This document shows, piece by piece, positions 1 through 7,920 of a DNA stretch of 28,125 nucleotides. Positions within the stretch are counted from its first letter, which is position 1. Each line of letters opens with the position of its first letter. The stretch is from Tetmemena sp. SeJ-2015. Its lineage: Eukaryota > Ciliophora > Spirotrichea > Sporadotrichida > Oxytrichidae. A program made the position numbers and the translations under genes. The notes under the pieces were generated by a model. It saw only the letters and a list, made by a program, of their open reading frames with translations, made no database searches and was not told the DNA's origin. The stretch lies in the NCBI GenBank assembly GCA_027382625.1, contig JAJKFJ010020045.1, positions 1 to 28,125 on the forward strand, given 5' to 3'.

Positions 1-285
1 TTGATCCTCTACATTTCCTTCATCGCATCCATGATAATGAACCTTAGATAGCTATAGATATATGTTACCCTTATAGTTATATTTTTCCTTGCAAATTTTT
101 AAAATATTAATTAGTTCTATAATAGCTAAACTATTATCCATAAATTTATAATAGCTCTTTGACTAGCCAGATCTTCTGTCAGATCTCAAAGGCAGATTTA
201 ATTTTGTTATCTCTGCACTCCAGACATTGGATTAGGAAAGGGCAAGCAGAACAACTTATTACTGGGTGAGGGCCTTGAGCCTGAC

Positions 286-2240
286 ATGATAAAGCCATCT
301 CCCTCTCTGCATCCACTTGGAGGTCCATTCAATATCACAATCAAAGCTTTCAACTGTCTTGTGGGAGGAGACAGCAGTAGCAGCACAGAGAACGCAGGAA
401 TAGGAGGAATGAATGATCCCTTAGATGAAAAAGATGAGAAGATTAACAACCAAAACCTTGGCTTTGGACTCATTGCAAGTGGGGGCATGGGAATTGGAAA
501 ATCCACTATGGGATAAGAATTGATGATTGAGATCGAGTCATCAGACTCCATCTCTATCAAGTCAGATTCTGACAACTCCAACTCCCTGCATCTCAGTCAG
601 CAACCTCAGAAGATTAAAGTCTCTTCAAATATTGGACTTTGTCTATGATTCTCATTTTTATTGGAGGCTGTGGAGATAACTCCAGCAACGGAAGTCAATT
701 TCTAAGAGACTTCTAAAAGTCTTTCGACCCCAGCTAGGAGATTGAGACTCTAGAGCAAGAAGACAAAACGAGAGTCACTCAAGCCAGAACAGAATTCTAC
801 TCTGTCAATTAAAAGTTCGAGTAACTGCTTAAGTTCAAACCAGTCGACAATATCACACTACATTAAACACAGCTTGACTTGAATTAAAGTTTTACCTTTA
901 TAGGATTAGGATCATCTATCTAAACTTAGTGCAAGCCTAAAACTTATTGGGCACTTTCAGACTGGCCCCCTTCTTTAAAAGCTTTGAGGATGAGCTGCGT
1001 AGCTTGAACGACTCATTGCAGCTGAAGCAATACTACCATGAGGTGGAGAGACCTCTCGTAGTGTATCTGAGCTATGTGAACAAGCAGCTGAAAGCAACCA
1101 AGGTGGATGTGCTGAGCGACACTCAGACCTAGAGCGAAGTGACTGTAGTGAGGCAGAGGGTGCATGAGCGCAAGGGCGATGGAAGCTCAAACGACATTGA
1201 AGCGGACTACATAGACCTACTCAAGTGCAAAGCGATTCCCCACCCAAGTAACAATCAGTTCATAAATTTTGTTTTTATAAATCAGTTCTACTTGATCGAC
1301 TAGGACAAGTTTTACTTGTACGATAGCGTGAACGACATAATGGTCCAGAAGAAGATGTGCCCCACTCTCAAGAACACCTCACACCACGCTATCACCTTCA
1401 CAGAGGGCTTCATCTATGTTATTGGAGGCTACGACTCGGTCATCACCAAGAGGCTCAAGCAATCAGACCATCAATAAAGGTGAGTGACACTATAAGAAAC
1501 TTTATTTTGAATGCAGCAGATTCAACATCGTGACTGAGAGATGGCAGCAACTGCAGCCAATGCTCTTTGAGATAAGTGAGGCAGCTGCTTGCCCTATCAA
1601 CGAGTACCAGTTAGTAGTAGCAGGTGGAGTGAACTCTCAGAGCAGCCTGACTGATATAGTGCAGATCTATGACATCAGAGAGAACAGCTGGAGACTTTTT
1701 GAAGTCGGGCTTTCTCTTCCTCGCAGATAGATTACTATGGTGAGAAATAAAAGCAACTTTTCATATAATGAGCTCTTAGAAAGATAGAGTGATGATCGTG
1801 GGCGGAAAGGAGCAGTTGAGCCAACGTGGAGTAGATGACTCTAAAGTGAAGTCCTCTTCAACTGTAGAGGAGATAGACTTCCTTAAGAGGAGAATAATTT
1901 CCCTCGCGCCTTTGAAATTCCCGCGTTCTAACTCTTCCGCCTTCCACCTCAACGACAGCATTTAAATTTTAACCTTTAATTCGATCCAAATGACTTTTAT
2001 ATGGCTTGTATTTACGTGTTCGGAGGGTGTGTGAATCCAGTGTCAAACTTGGCTGCTTCAAGCACAGGTTGTAACAATAATAGCGAGCCTTGCAGCAGCA
2101 TGATTTCCCAGAGAGTAGTGGGCGAGAGATACGTCCTCAGAGAAAACAGATGGAAGGAGATCAAGCCATCCTACGACCCCACTCAACCTCAGCAAGCCGA
2201 GTCTAACATAGTAGGAGCTGCCTGTCTTCTCTACGAATGA
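286..2240 (+). CDS. Kelch-repeat protein, interrupted by 4 IESs and 2 introns
   Basis: With TAA/TAG as Gln, four IES removals and two introns, one frame runs from ATG 286 to TGA 2238-2240; the net coding length, 1662 nt, is divisible by three (about 553 aa). The C-terminal half has kelch-type blades, seen as hydrophobic stretches ending in GG: IYVIGGYDS, LVVAGGVNS, VMIVGGK, IYVFGGC, with W residues (TERWQQLQP, RENSWRLFE) and LAPLKFPRSN between them. The N-terminal half is Ser/Gly-rich, then helical and charged (FEDELRSLNDSLQLKQYYHEV). Kelch proteins form beta-propellers that bind partners; no specific role can be read here. The true 5' end is uncertain: the frame is open upstream of 286 to 163, and another frame over about 160-290 also looks coding, so an unrecognised IES and a start further upstream, even outside the window, are possible. 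Confidence 0.85.
630..658 (+). other. IES, 29 bp, pointer TATTGGA
   Basis: The 7-bp repeat TATTGGA at 630-636 and 659-665 flanks an AT-rich segment carrying an in-frame TGA. Removing 29 bp joins ..KIKVSSNIG to GCGDNSSNG.. in one frame. Confidence 0.85.
834..955 (+). other. IES, 122 bp, pointer TTCA
   Basis: TTCA at 834-837 and 956-959 are in the same codon phase. Removal joins ..EQLLKF to RLAPFFKSF... The frame between them is AT-rich and not protein-like. The pointer is only 4 bp, so the exact ends are less sure. Confidence 0.6.
1253..1279 (+). other. IES, 27 bp, pointer AATCAGTTC
   Basis: A 9-bp exact direct repeat at 1253-1261 and 1280-1288 flanks an AT-only core. The length is a multiple of three and has no TGA, so retention would add nine residues without breaking the frame; removal gives ..PSNNQFYLIDQDKF... 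Confidence 0.85.
1480..1516 (+). other. Spliceosomal intron, 37 bp
   Basis: Starts GTGAGT, ends TGCAG and contains a TGA. Removal restores the frame, giving ..SDHQQSRFNIVTERW. No pointer repeat flanks it, which separates it from the IESs. Confidence 0.8.
1740..1779 (+). other. Spliceosomal intron, 40 bp
   Basis: Starts GTGAGA, ends TCTTAG, AT-rich. Removal joins ..LPRRQITM to KDRVMIVGGK, the expected start of a kelch blade. Confidence 0.75.
1954..1991 (+). other. IES, 38 bp, pointer GAC
   Basis: GAC at 1954-1956 and 1992-1994 in the same phase flank an AT-rich segment with no GT-AG ends. Removal joins ..SSAFHLND to FYMACIYVFGG, completing a kelch blade across two frames. Confidence 0.8.
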
Positions 2241-2432
2241 AATTAATCAAGTTCAAGATAGAAAGATAGAAAGAAAGTTAGTAGTACTTCAATATCACTT
2301 ACTCTACAAGGATTTGAATTTCATTAATTTTAACCAAATTTGAGATAATTTTTCACTCACATCAACATCATTGCTATGATAAGTCTTAGAGTTTACTAAA
2401 TAACAACCAGTCTACTACACACACTTATATTC

Positions 2433-4085
2433 TCATTCAATAACCTCACCCTCGTACTCTGAAAGGAACTTGCCCATCAAGTCTGCCTTGATTGTATCAA
2501 ACTCTGAATCCTTGAGAGAGACTGCGCTTTGAAGACGCTTATTAATTTCGTCTGCCTTCATAGTCTTGTAAGCCTGCTCTGATTTGCACTTTACGAAGCC
2601 ACAGAGAGTTTCAAAGCTGGTGAAGAAGGAGACATTGTCGATTAGCAAGTCGAACTTACGGGGTACTATGTACACAGTCATTCCCTCGTCAGCTATTAGG
2701 ATGTTGTGTGGCTGGTTCTTATCTATGAAGTAGTTGATTACCACTCCAACTGAATGAGCGAGTGCTTCTTAAGCCTCTTCAAGGGATGCCTCTGCCTCGT
2801 TTGTTATCTCAGGGGAGAATACTAGAGTTAAACTTCACTTTAAGATGGAATGATAAGTTTTGACTGGCCAGCCGACTACTTCTCCGAACCTCACTCCGCA
2901 GTTGTACATGTTCACTTCTTCAGCAGACTTGTGCTTCAGGTTGCTTCTGAAGAAGAGCTTCTTCTCTGCGTTTTCAATTGGGAAAGCACTCTATCAATAA
3001 TGAAAGAAGTGGGGATACTTATTGGTATATCCATTTAGTGGTGCGAAGAGTGCATCAGCGTAGATGAGATGGAAGTGCAGGTTGTTGGAGATGGAATCTG
3101 CTCCCATGGAGTTGTAGCCGATGCGCAAGTTGGGGTTGCTGCTGAGCTTGAACACCTAAAGAAGTAGGAGGAGCAACTCGTCTGAGAGCACTTGAGGAAG
3201 ACCTTCCTCTGCGAATAACAAGAACAGCGAGTGCTTGGAGCACACAGGGTATTGATTTAGTAGAATTGGATAGATATCATTGACTCAGATTTAAAATCTT
3301 ATTGATTATTGGATGCTTTGAGCCGGACACCTCATCTTCTAAGTCCTCCTCTTCTCCAGTACCTCCATTTGCATCTACAGCACCTGTCTTATCAATCAGC
3401 CAAAAGAAGATTCACTCGCTAATTAATAATTTAAAATTGTTGAATGATAGTCTCGTTATCAAGATCAACATAGAAGAGAATCTGCTGCTCGTTTTCTTTA
3501 AGAATATCTGAGTCCTTGCCACCTCCTGACTTGAAAACACAGAGTGCATCCTCCAGTGAATCCTCGAACAAATCCTTGCTCTCATCATCGCCAGTGCCAC
3601 CTCCAAACTCCACTTAGGGCAAGGAATCACCATTACCTGAAGCCACGAAAAATCTTCATAAATTATAACTGCCTCACATTTTAATCTATTGATGTCCTAA
3701 AGAAAGGGATTAGCATCTTGAACACTCCTTCTAGTTAAGATTTTATAAAATACAAAAAGCAAATATCTCTGGTTCACTAGAATGAACTTGAAGTCTCATC
3801 TGATAAATTCAAATCCATCTTAGTTCATAAACTCATGTCGAGAATTTCTTGCGTGAGTATTTAACGTTGCTTACAAGTTTTTAGTTGAAGAATGCAACTG
3901 TTTGGCCGTCATCGAGCACCTTGGACACACTTGAATCCAAGAACTGCTTTGTAGTTGGCTAAGATTTAGCTAATGCTGTCCATTCTAATTAAGAAAAACT
4001 TATATTATTTATAGTGCAATTCTTGTTCTAATTTGATATCTAGGATGCCTTGTTCTGCTTCCAACTGCTGCGCTGTCTCAACCAT
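2433..4085 (-). CDS. GDPGP1: GDP-D-glucose / GDP-L-galactose phosphorylase family protein, interrupted by 9 IESs
   Basis: ATG at 4085, TGA at 2433-2435 on the minus strand. Removing nine IESs leaves 1287 nt (428 aa), a multiple of three and close to the family's usual size. Family marks in order: GQTVAFFNQ..EFILVNQRR near residue 50 (the LPG-GFIAQLN-R-RRP block), IINDIYPILLNQYPV..HSLFL (the INVSP-E--HVLLIP block), LRIGYNSMGADSISNNLHFH (HIT-like active-site block with LHFH), FPIENA, VVGWPVKTLVFSP and QPHNILIADEG. The family (human GDPGP1, plant VTC2) cleaves GDP-hexoses with phosphate to hexose-1-phosphate and GDP, in the cytosol. Family assignment is sure; the preferred substrate cannot be read. 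An unusual acidic, Gly-rich insert (GGGTGDDES and GGTGEEEDLEDE) sits between the N-terminal block and the catalytic core. Locus 3 starts 272 bp away, divergently. Confidence 0.92.
2826..2855 (-). other. IES, 30 bp, pointer AGTT (AACT on coding strand)
   Basis: AGTT at 2826-2829 and 2856-2859. The segment has an in-frame TGA on the coding strand. Removal gives VVGWPVKTLVFSPEI, matching the family block after the active site. Confidence 0.9.
2982..3044 (-). other. IES, 63 bp, 3-bp pointer
   Basis: GAA at 2982-2984 and 3045-3047 flank a segment with an in-frame TGA on the coding strand. Removal gives HLIYADALFPIENA, the family motif right after the LHFH site. A GCA pointer a few bases away (66 bp) also keeps the frame. 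Confidence 0.85.
3279..3300 (-). other. IES, 22 bp, pointer ATTGA
   Basis: ATTGA at 3279-3283 and 3301-3305. Removal joins ..GSKHPIIN to DIYPILLNQYP across different frames. Confidence 0.85.
3389..3455 (-). other. IES, 67 bp, pointer TTATCAA
   Basis: The 7-bp repeat at 3389-3395 and 3456-3462 flanks an AT-rich body. Removal joins ..QQILFYVDLD to KTGAVDANGG in frame. Confidence 0.9.
3642..3670 (-). other. IES, 29 bp, pointer GCC
   Basis: GCC at 3642-3644 and 3671-3673. Removal joins ..INRLKCEA to SGNGDSLPQ across frames. Confidence 0.65.
3730..3765 (-). other. IES, 36 bp, pointer TCT
   Basis: TCT at 3730-3732 and 3766-3768. The in-frame AT-rich body has no stop, but its removal gives EFILVNQRRSVQD, which fits the family block; retention would add a hydrophobic stretch. 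Confidence 0.6.
3782..3802 (-). other. Probable IES, 21 bp, 2-bp pointer
   Basis: An in-frame TGA here interrupts the family block. Deleting 21 bp between two AT dinucleotides gives DGFEFILVNQ. Since the pointer is so short the limits are inferred from the protein. Confidence 0.45.
3820..3880 (-). other. IES, 61 bp, pointer TTAGTT
   Basis: TTAGTT at 3820-3825 and 3881-3886. Removal joins ..GQTVAFFNQ to DGFEF across frames. Confidence 0.85.
3982..4018 (-). other. IES, 37 bp, pointer ATTCT
   Basis: ATTCT at 3982-3986 and 4019-4023 flank an AT-rich body. Removal joins ..ILDIKLEQE to WTALAKSQP across frames. Confidence 0.85.
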
Positions 4086-4357
4086 TTTAAATTTCAATTA
4101 CAAATCTAACAAATTCAAGCAAAAGATTTCATCTCAAGTAGATTCATAATCAAGAAAAACGGGCTCTAATTTTTCGAGAAAGGAGAAGATAAAATACATA
4201 CATTTATTCAAGCTGATTGGTAGATACAGTTAAGAATACCTACAGAGTGTAATCATTTCATCATCGAATTATTATGTGCTGATTATTAGTGATAGCAAAT
4301 TTTGTGAGAAAAAGAGGTAATGTGTGTGATATTACTTACTGATTAATAATTTAATTG

Positions 4358-6660
4358 ATGCTGAAATACATTTCAACGGTGCCCTCCGTCAAAGATTTAC
4401 AACCAGATTCTCCACAAATATCCTCATCATTATTCCTCTTATTCTTACTTGATTAGATTCTAAAAGAGGATCCACCCTAAACAGCTCTAGCAACGGAGGA
4501 TTAAAGCCACTCTATCAGACAGCCAAGTCAAGCTCCAATAAGTACGTGGGGTATGCAAATTTTAAACTGAGTCAGCTTAAGCAGGGTTCCTCATTCAGCA
4601 AGACTAAATTCCTAGTTACCAGTCCCAAGCTCTCTCTGCTCTCGCCTTGCAGTCAGATATGTTCCACCACTGGTTCAACCACTAAATCCTCCTCTCCTCA
4701 AAATCTTACCTTTCGCTAATCTTCTACCATTCTCGGGTACGGAATGAGAAAACAAGGCACTCATCCAGCTAAAGTAGTAAAGTTGAAGATCAAGCCTGAC
4801 TAAAGACCTTAGTAAGTGGTTTCTTAGCTGTAGACCTCTAGACTTGAGAAGTCTACTAGCGAAAACTTCAGCGAGGAAATTCTCTGGTAGATTTAGAACT
4901 ATGAGAAGGAGTTTTCCAGTCAGGAAGTTTCAATTACACTAACTGAATAGGAAATTGAAGAAAATGCTGACCTTTCTTATTCAATCGAGAGTCAATAACG
5001 TGAAGAAGAGGACGAGGAAGTTGACTAGTGTCCTTAAGTCTAAGTAGTCACAAGTCCAATGACTGTTAGAAATCAAAGTCTGTTTGAATCTCTCAAACCT
5101 CTTTATAAGTACCTAATATTTTTTGGTATCATCTTGCTGAGCTTTAAAACTTGTAATAGAGCATTAGATACCAGGAAATTTCAAAAATCAATAATCAAAG
5201 ACAGACTCCCACAATCAAATTAATATCACTCTATCTCATGGTTTAGTTTCTTATAATTCAATCACTCAGTACTCCTTATCAGAGCAAAAAGGCAACTGTC
5301 GCTCTACTTTTTCCTATAAAGAGGATTCTGCTGCTGCATCTTTGCTCTCTTTTTGTACTGATAGAGCTGAAACCGCCTAGCCTAACAATGGATTTCTGAA
5401 CAAATAGCTTTCTAGATTACTGAGTCCTCAATCAATCCATTTCAAAGTTGCTTAGTCTAAACAAGAAAAAGCCTTTTCTAACTTAAAGAAAGAGGAAATA
5501 GGTAGTAGTGCTTAAGTTCAAAATGTGCACAACAAGAAGGATTTCAAGTCTTAAACCCAAGGTAGTTTCCTAATCTTAAATGATTAGAAGTAAAATGAGG
5601 CTCTGAGAGGGCTTGCCCTAAAGGCTTCCGCTGTTTTCAATCTCCCCACTCCACCCTAATCTATGCCAAAAACAATTGTGATACTCATTTTTTTATAATC
5701 AGAGGGTAGAGTGGAATCACAGAGATCTCAAAGTTTAAAGTAAATTCTATCTTCAATTAGTCAAAGAGAGAAAACAAAGACTATTAATTCTTTCTTAACC
5801 AGAGTTAAATAGTCTAAAGAGCAGCAGCAGCAGGTAAGAAAGTCTGCTGAGTCGGTTTTGATTAGAGAAAAGCAGAATTAAACGATAAGGCCTTATTAAG
5901 AATAGTAGTAGTAATAACAACCAAATTTCAGTTCAAATTATATACAGAAATTCAAATCTACTACTTGTAACCAAATTAAAATGGCACTCCCTCAAAATCA
6001 AAGCATTCCATAAATTAAAGAGAGAATCTCATTATACTTTGTCTTCTATTGTTGTTTATTCACAGTGATCTCAGAATTAGACTGCCCAGTAAAAAGGATA
6101 TGCGGCTGAGTTACAACTTTGATCCCAGATTGAAGTTACTGCAGACCCCTGAGGCGCCAATCCAAGTTGTGGGCTAGTTTAATCCAACGGAGTAAGCTAT
6201 TGATGTGCAGATGAGCTTTGATGGGAAAATCCTAAGAGTGGGTCGAGATGGTGGGAAGGAATTCCTCACTCCTGAACATAATGAGAGAGCACTCCAGGCT
6301 TTTTCAGACTAGCAATACTTCACTCCTTAAAAAGATAGAGACAACTAAATAGCATATCTTTTTTTATGATATTAAATTTGACAATTTTGATTTTGAAGTC
6401 GTGAGAGAAAGGACTGAGATCAAGACAAATAAACTGTTATATTTTAAAGTTGAGCAATAGTTTTTACTAATTCTATTTTGAGTAAGTTTGTTTATGTGTG
6501 GTTGCGTTGAAGTGGTGGAGAACGAGAACGAAGATTTGGACGAGAGTTCTGAGTTCGGGGACATAAAAATTGACACAGCTCTTGATGATAAAGTGAACTA
6601 GCTGCAACCCCACAAATTCAGACTAGCTCCAAATGGACACTAGACCCGTAATAGAAAGCT
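4358..6660 (+). CDS. Unrecognised Ser/Gln-rich protein, 5 IESs, 3' end unresolved
   Basis: Starts at ATG 4358 (MLKYISTVPSVKDLQ). After five IES removals the frame is open to at least position 6660, about 660 aa. The N-terminal two thirds is Ser/Thr/Gln-rich and low in complexity, with an acidic patch (QREEEDEEVDQ) and a run of Gln near 5900 encoded mainly by TAA and TAG. The C-terminal part is more ordered (PIQVVGQFNPTEQAIDVQM, FDGKILRVGRDGGKEFLTP, FDFEVVREKDTEI, DLDESSEFGDIKID). I recognise no family. The stop is unclear: past 6660 the frame stays open but runs antisense to locus 4; it would reach TGA right after the 6753-6983 IES is removed, or the last MDS may lie elsewhere. Confidence 0.75.
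4405..4454 (+). other. IES, 50 bp, pointer AGATTCT
   Basis: The 7-bp repeat at 4405-4411 and 4455-4461. Removal joins ..SVKDLQPDS to KRGSTLNSSS across frames, skipping a TGA. Confidence 0.9.
5093..5180 (+). other. IES, 88 bp, pointer TCAAA
   Basis: TCAAA at 5093-5097 and 5181-5185 in the same phase. Removal joins ..NQSLFESLK to NQQSKTDSHN. The body is AT-rich. Confidence 0.8.
6013..6074 (+). other. IES, 62 bp, pointer AATTA
   Basis: AATTA at 6013-6017 and 6075-6079. Removal joins ..NQSIPQI to RLPSKKDMRLS. ATCTCA repeats at 6024 and 6068 also lie here but would leave the wrong frame. Confidence 0.75.
6340..6379 (+). other. IES, 40 bp, pointer GACAA
   Basis: GACAA at 6340-6344 and 6380-6384. 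The body has an in-frame TGA. Removal joins ..TPQKDRDN to FDFEVVRE. Confidence 0.9.
6449..6505 (+). other. IES, 57 bp, pointer GTTGA
   Basis: GTTGA at 6449-6453 and 6506-6510. The body has an in-frame TGA. Removal joins ..KLLYFKVE to VVENENEDLDE. Confidence 0.9.
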
Positions 6661-7644
6661 TCAGATAAAAAATGCAACCTTTTTATTATCTCTCTTTTTA
6701 AGATCTCTAAAAGTACTAGAAACCGTTCTCTTAATCAGAGCTTGTGCTCTATATTCTGAAAATTTTGACATTTTCAAAGACAAAAAAGGATAATAAATTC
6801 CTTTTAAAAAAAGATAGCCGTGTTGTAATTCAAGATACTAAAATCGTATTTTTTTCTTCTTCTCACTGCTGATCTATTTATACTCTCCCTATTATACTTT
6901 CACTGATTTTAGCTTCACTTTACTTTATTTATAAGAAAATTTTACTTTTATAGCTCTTTATTTTTCATATACTCTCTATTATAATTCTTGAGGAAACTTG
7001 ATGCCCATAGCGTGGAAAGGTATTTCGAGGAGGCTGAGTTTTCTAAATCCATATTTGCCTGTCTTCTTGTTGATAGCGACAGCAGTAAAGAGCGGTGAAT
7101 AGGACAACTCCAAGAAAATGTAGTCTATTATACTAACGTTGTTGCAGATCACTACATCCCCACTGCTCACTTTATCCTGCACGCTCAACTCCCCTCTCTC
7201 ATTCTTACTATACCAAATGTTTAAGTTTATATTTTTTTTATCTTAACTTACATGAAATCAAAGTCCTTGTGGTCTGGGTGGTAGGCAGCCTTGATGGAGG
7301 TGACACTGAATGCTTGCATAAACAAACGCATCAAGCAAAAATTGGAGATGCGTTCAACTATTCGTACCAGCTTGGGGATCACGACGAAGTACTTTAGGAT
7401 GTTCAGAGCTGTCAAAAACACTACTAGCAGAAATACAAAAGGAATCTTCACTCCCAATAAGATGAAACTTTAAACGTCTATATTAAAAAATTGCAAACTT
7501 AGTATCTAGAGAGCAAGTAAGGCAAAAGATTGATAATATTACCATTCTCAAGAGTGTGGAAATAGGGGATCTCTTTTCCTCTTGCAAGGGCACGAAGGGG
7601 TTAATGCCGCATGAGGCATCATCAAATTTCCTGTACTTCTCCAT
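6661..7644 (-). CDS. Membrane lysophospholipid acyltransferase (LPCAT/LPEAT-like), N-terminal part, possibly truncated
   Basis: From ATG 7644, removing two IESs and one intron leaves 633 nt, a multiple of three (210 aa). The order of features fits plant LPEAT/animal LPCAT: INPFV near residue 15, a hydrophobic segment (ILLGVKIPFVFLLVVFL), then FDFIKNERGELSVQ, VVICNNVSIIDYIFLEL and LIKRTVSSTFRDLKKRDNKKVAFF. These enzymes re-acylate lysophospholipids in the ER membrane (PlsC fold). Two oddities: the catalytic His of the NHxxxxD motif is Asn (NNVSIID), and the reading ends at TGA 6661-6663 exactly where FPEGT should follow KKVAFF. Either the rest of the gene lies in an MDS elsewhere, or this is a decayed or non-catalytic relative. 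Locus 3 converges head-on. Confidence 0.75.
6753..6983 (-). other. IES, 231 bp, pointer ATTCT (AGAAT on coding strand), longest in the window
   Basis: ATTCT at 6753-6757 and 6984-6988. The very AT-rich body has no family similarity. Removal joins ..HAMGIKFPQE to YRAQALIKRTV, giving the spacing expected between the two acyltransferase motifs. Confidence 0.75.
7208..7251 (-). other. Spliceosomal intron, 44 bp
   Basis: On the coding strand it starts GTAAGTTAAG and ends GGTATAG, very AT-rich. Removal joins ..HPDHKDFDFI to KNERGELSVQ across frames. Confidence 0.85.
7457..7532 (-). other. IES, 76 bp, pointer ATAA
   Basis: ATAA at 7457-7460 and 7533-7536. Removal joins ..STLLRMVIL to LGVKIPFVF, making one continuous membrane segment. 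Confidence 0.8.
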
Positions 7645-7920
7645 TACTCTTAAATCTTCAATTTGTAATATCAACAATAATTTAAGCCCTTTATGATAAA
7701 TTTCATATTCACACAAATTCTTCCTTCATTTTTCACTGTGTGGGAAAAGATATAGTAACGAATACTATAATCAAATCAAATTCAAAAATTAACCTAATAG
7801 CTTTTAGCTGCGAGTTATAATCGTGCAAGTTAATAATTTTCAAATATGAATTACTTGGAGACTTCTGAATTCGGTTAAAACCAAGAAAATAATCTGGCTC
7901 ATTAAGCCTATCAAGATATC

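Noticed and set aside
207..581. Open frame on the minus strand opposite the kelch gene
   Set aside because: Antisense shadow: the plus strand is joined by pointer-exact IESs to clear kelch blades, and the minus product has no family features.
809..981. 7-bp direct repeat TTAAAAG (809-815 and 975-981) as an IES pointer
   Set aside because: The two copies are in different codon phases and joining them gives an immediate TGA. The in-phase TTCA pair was preferred.
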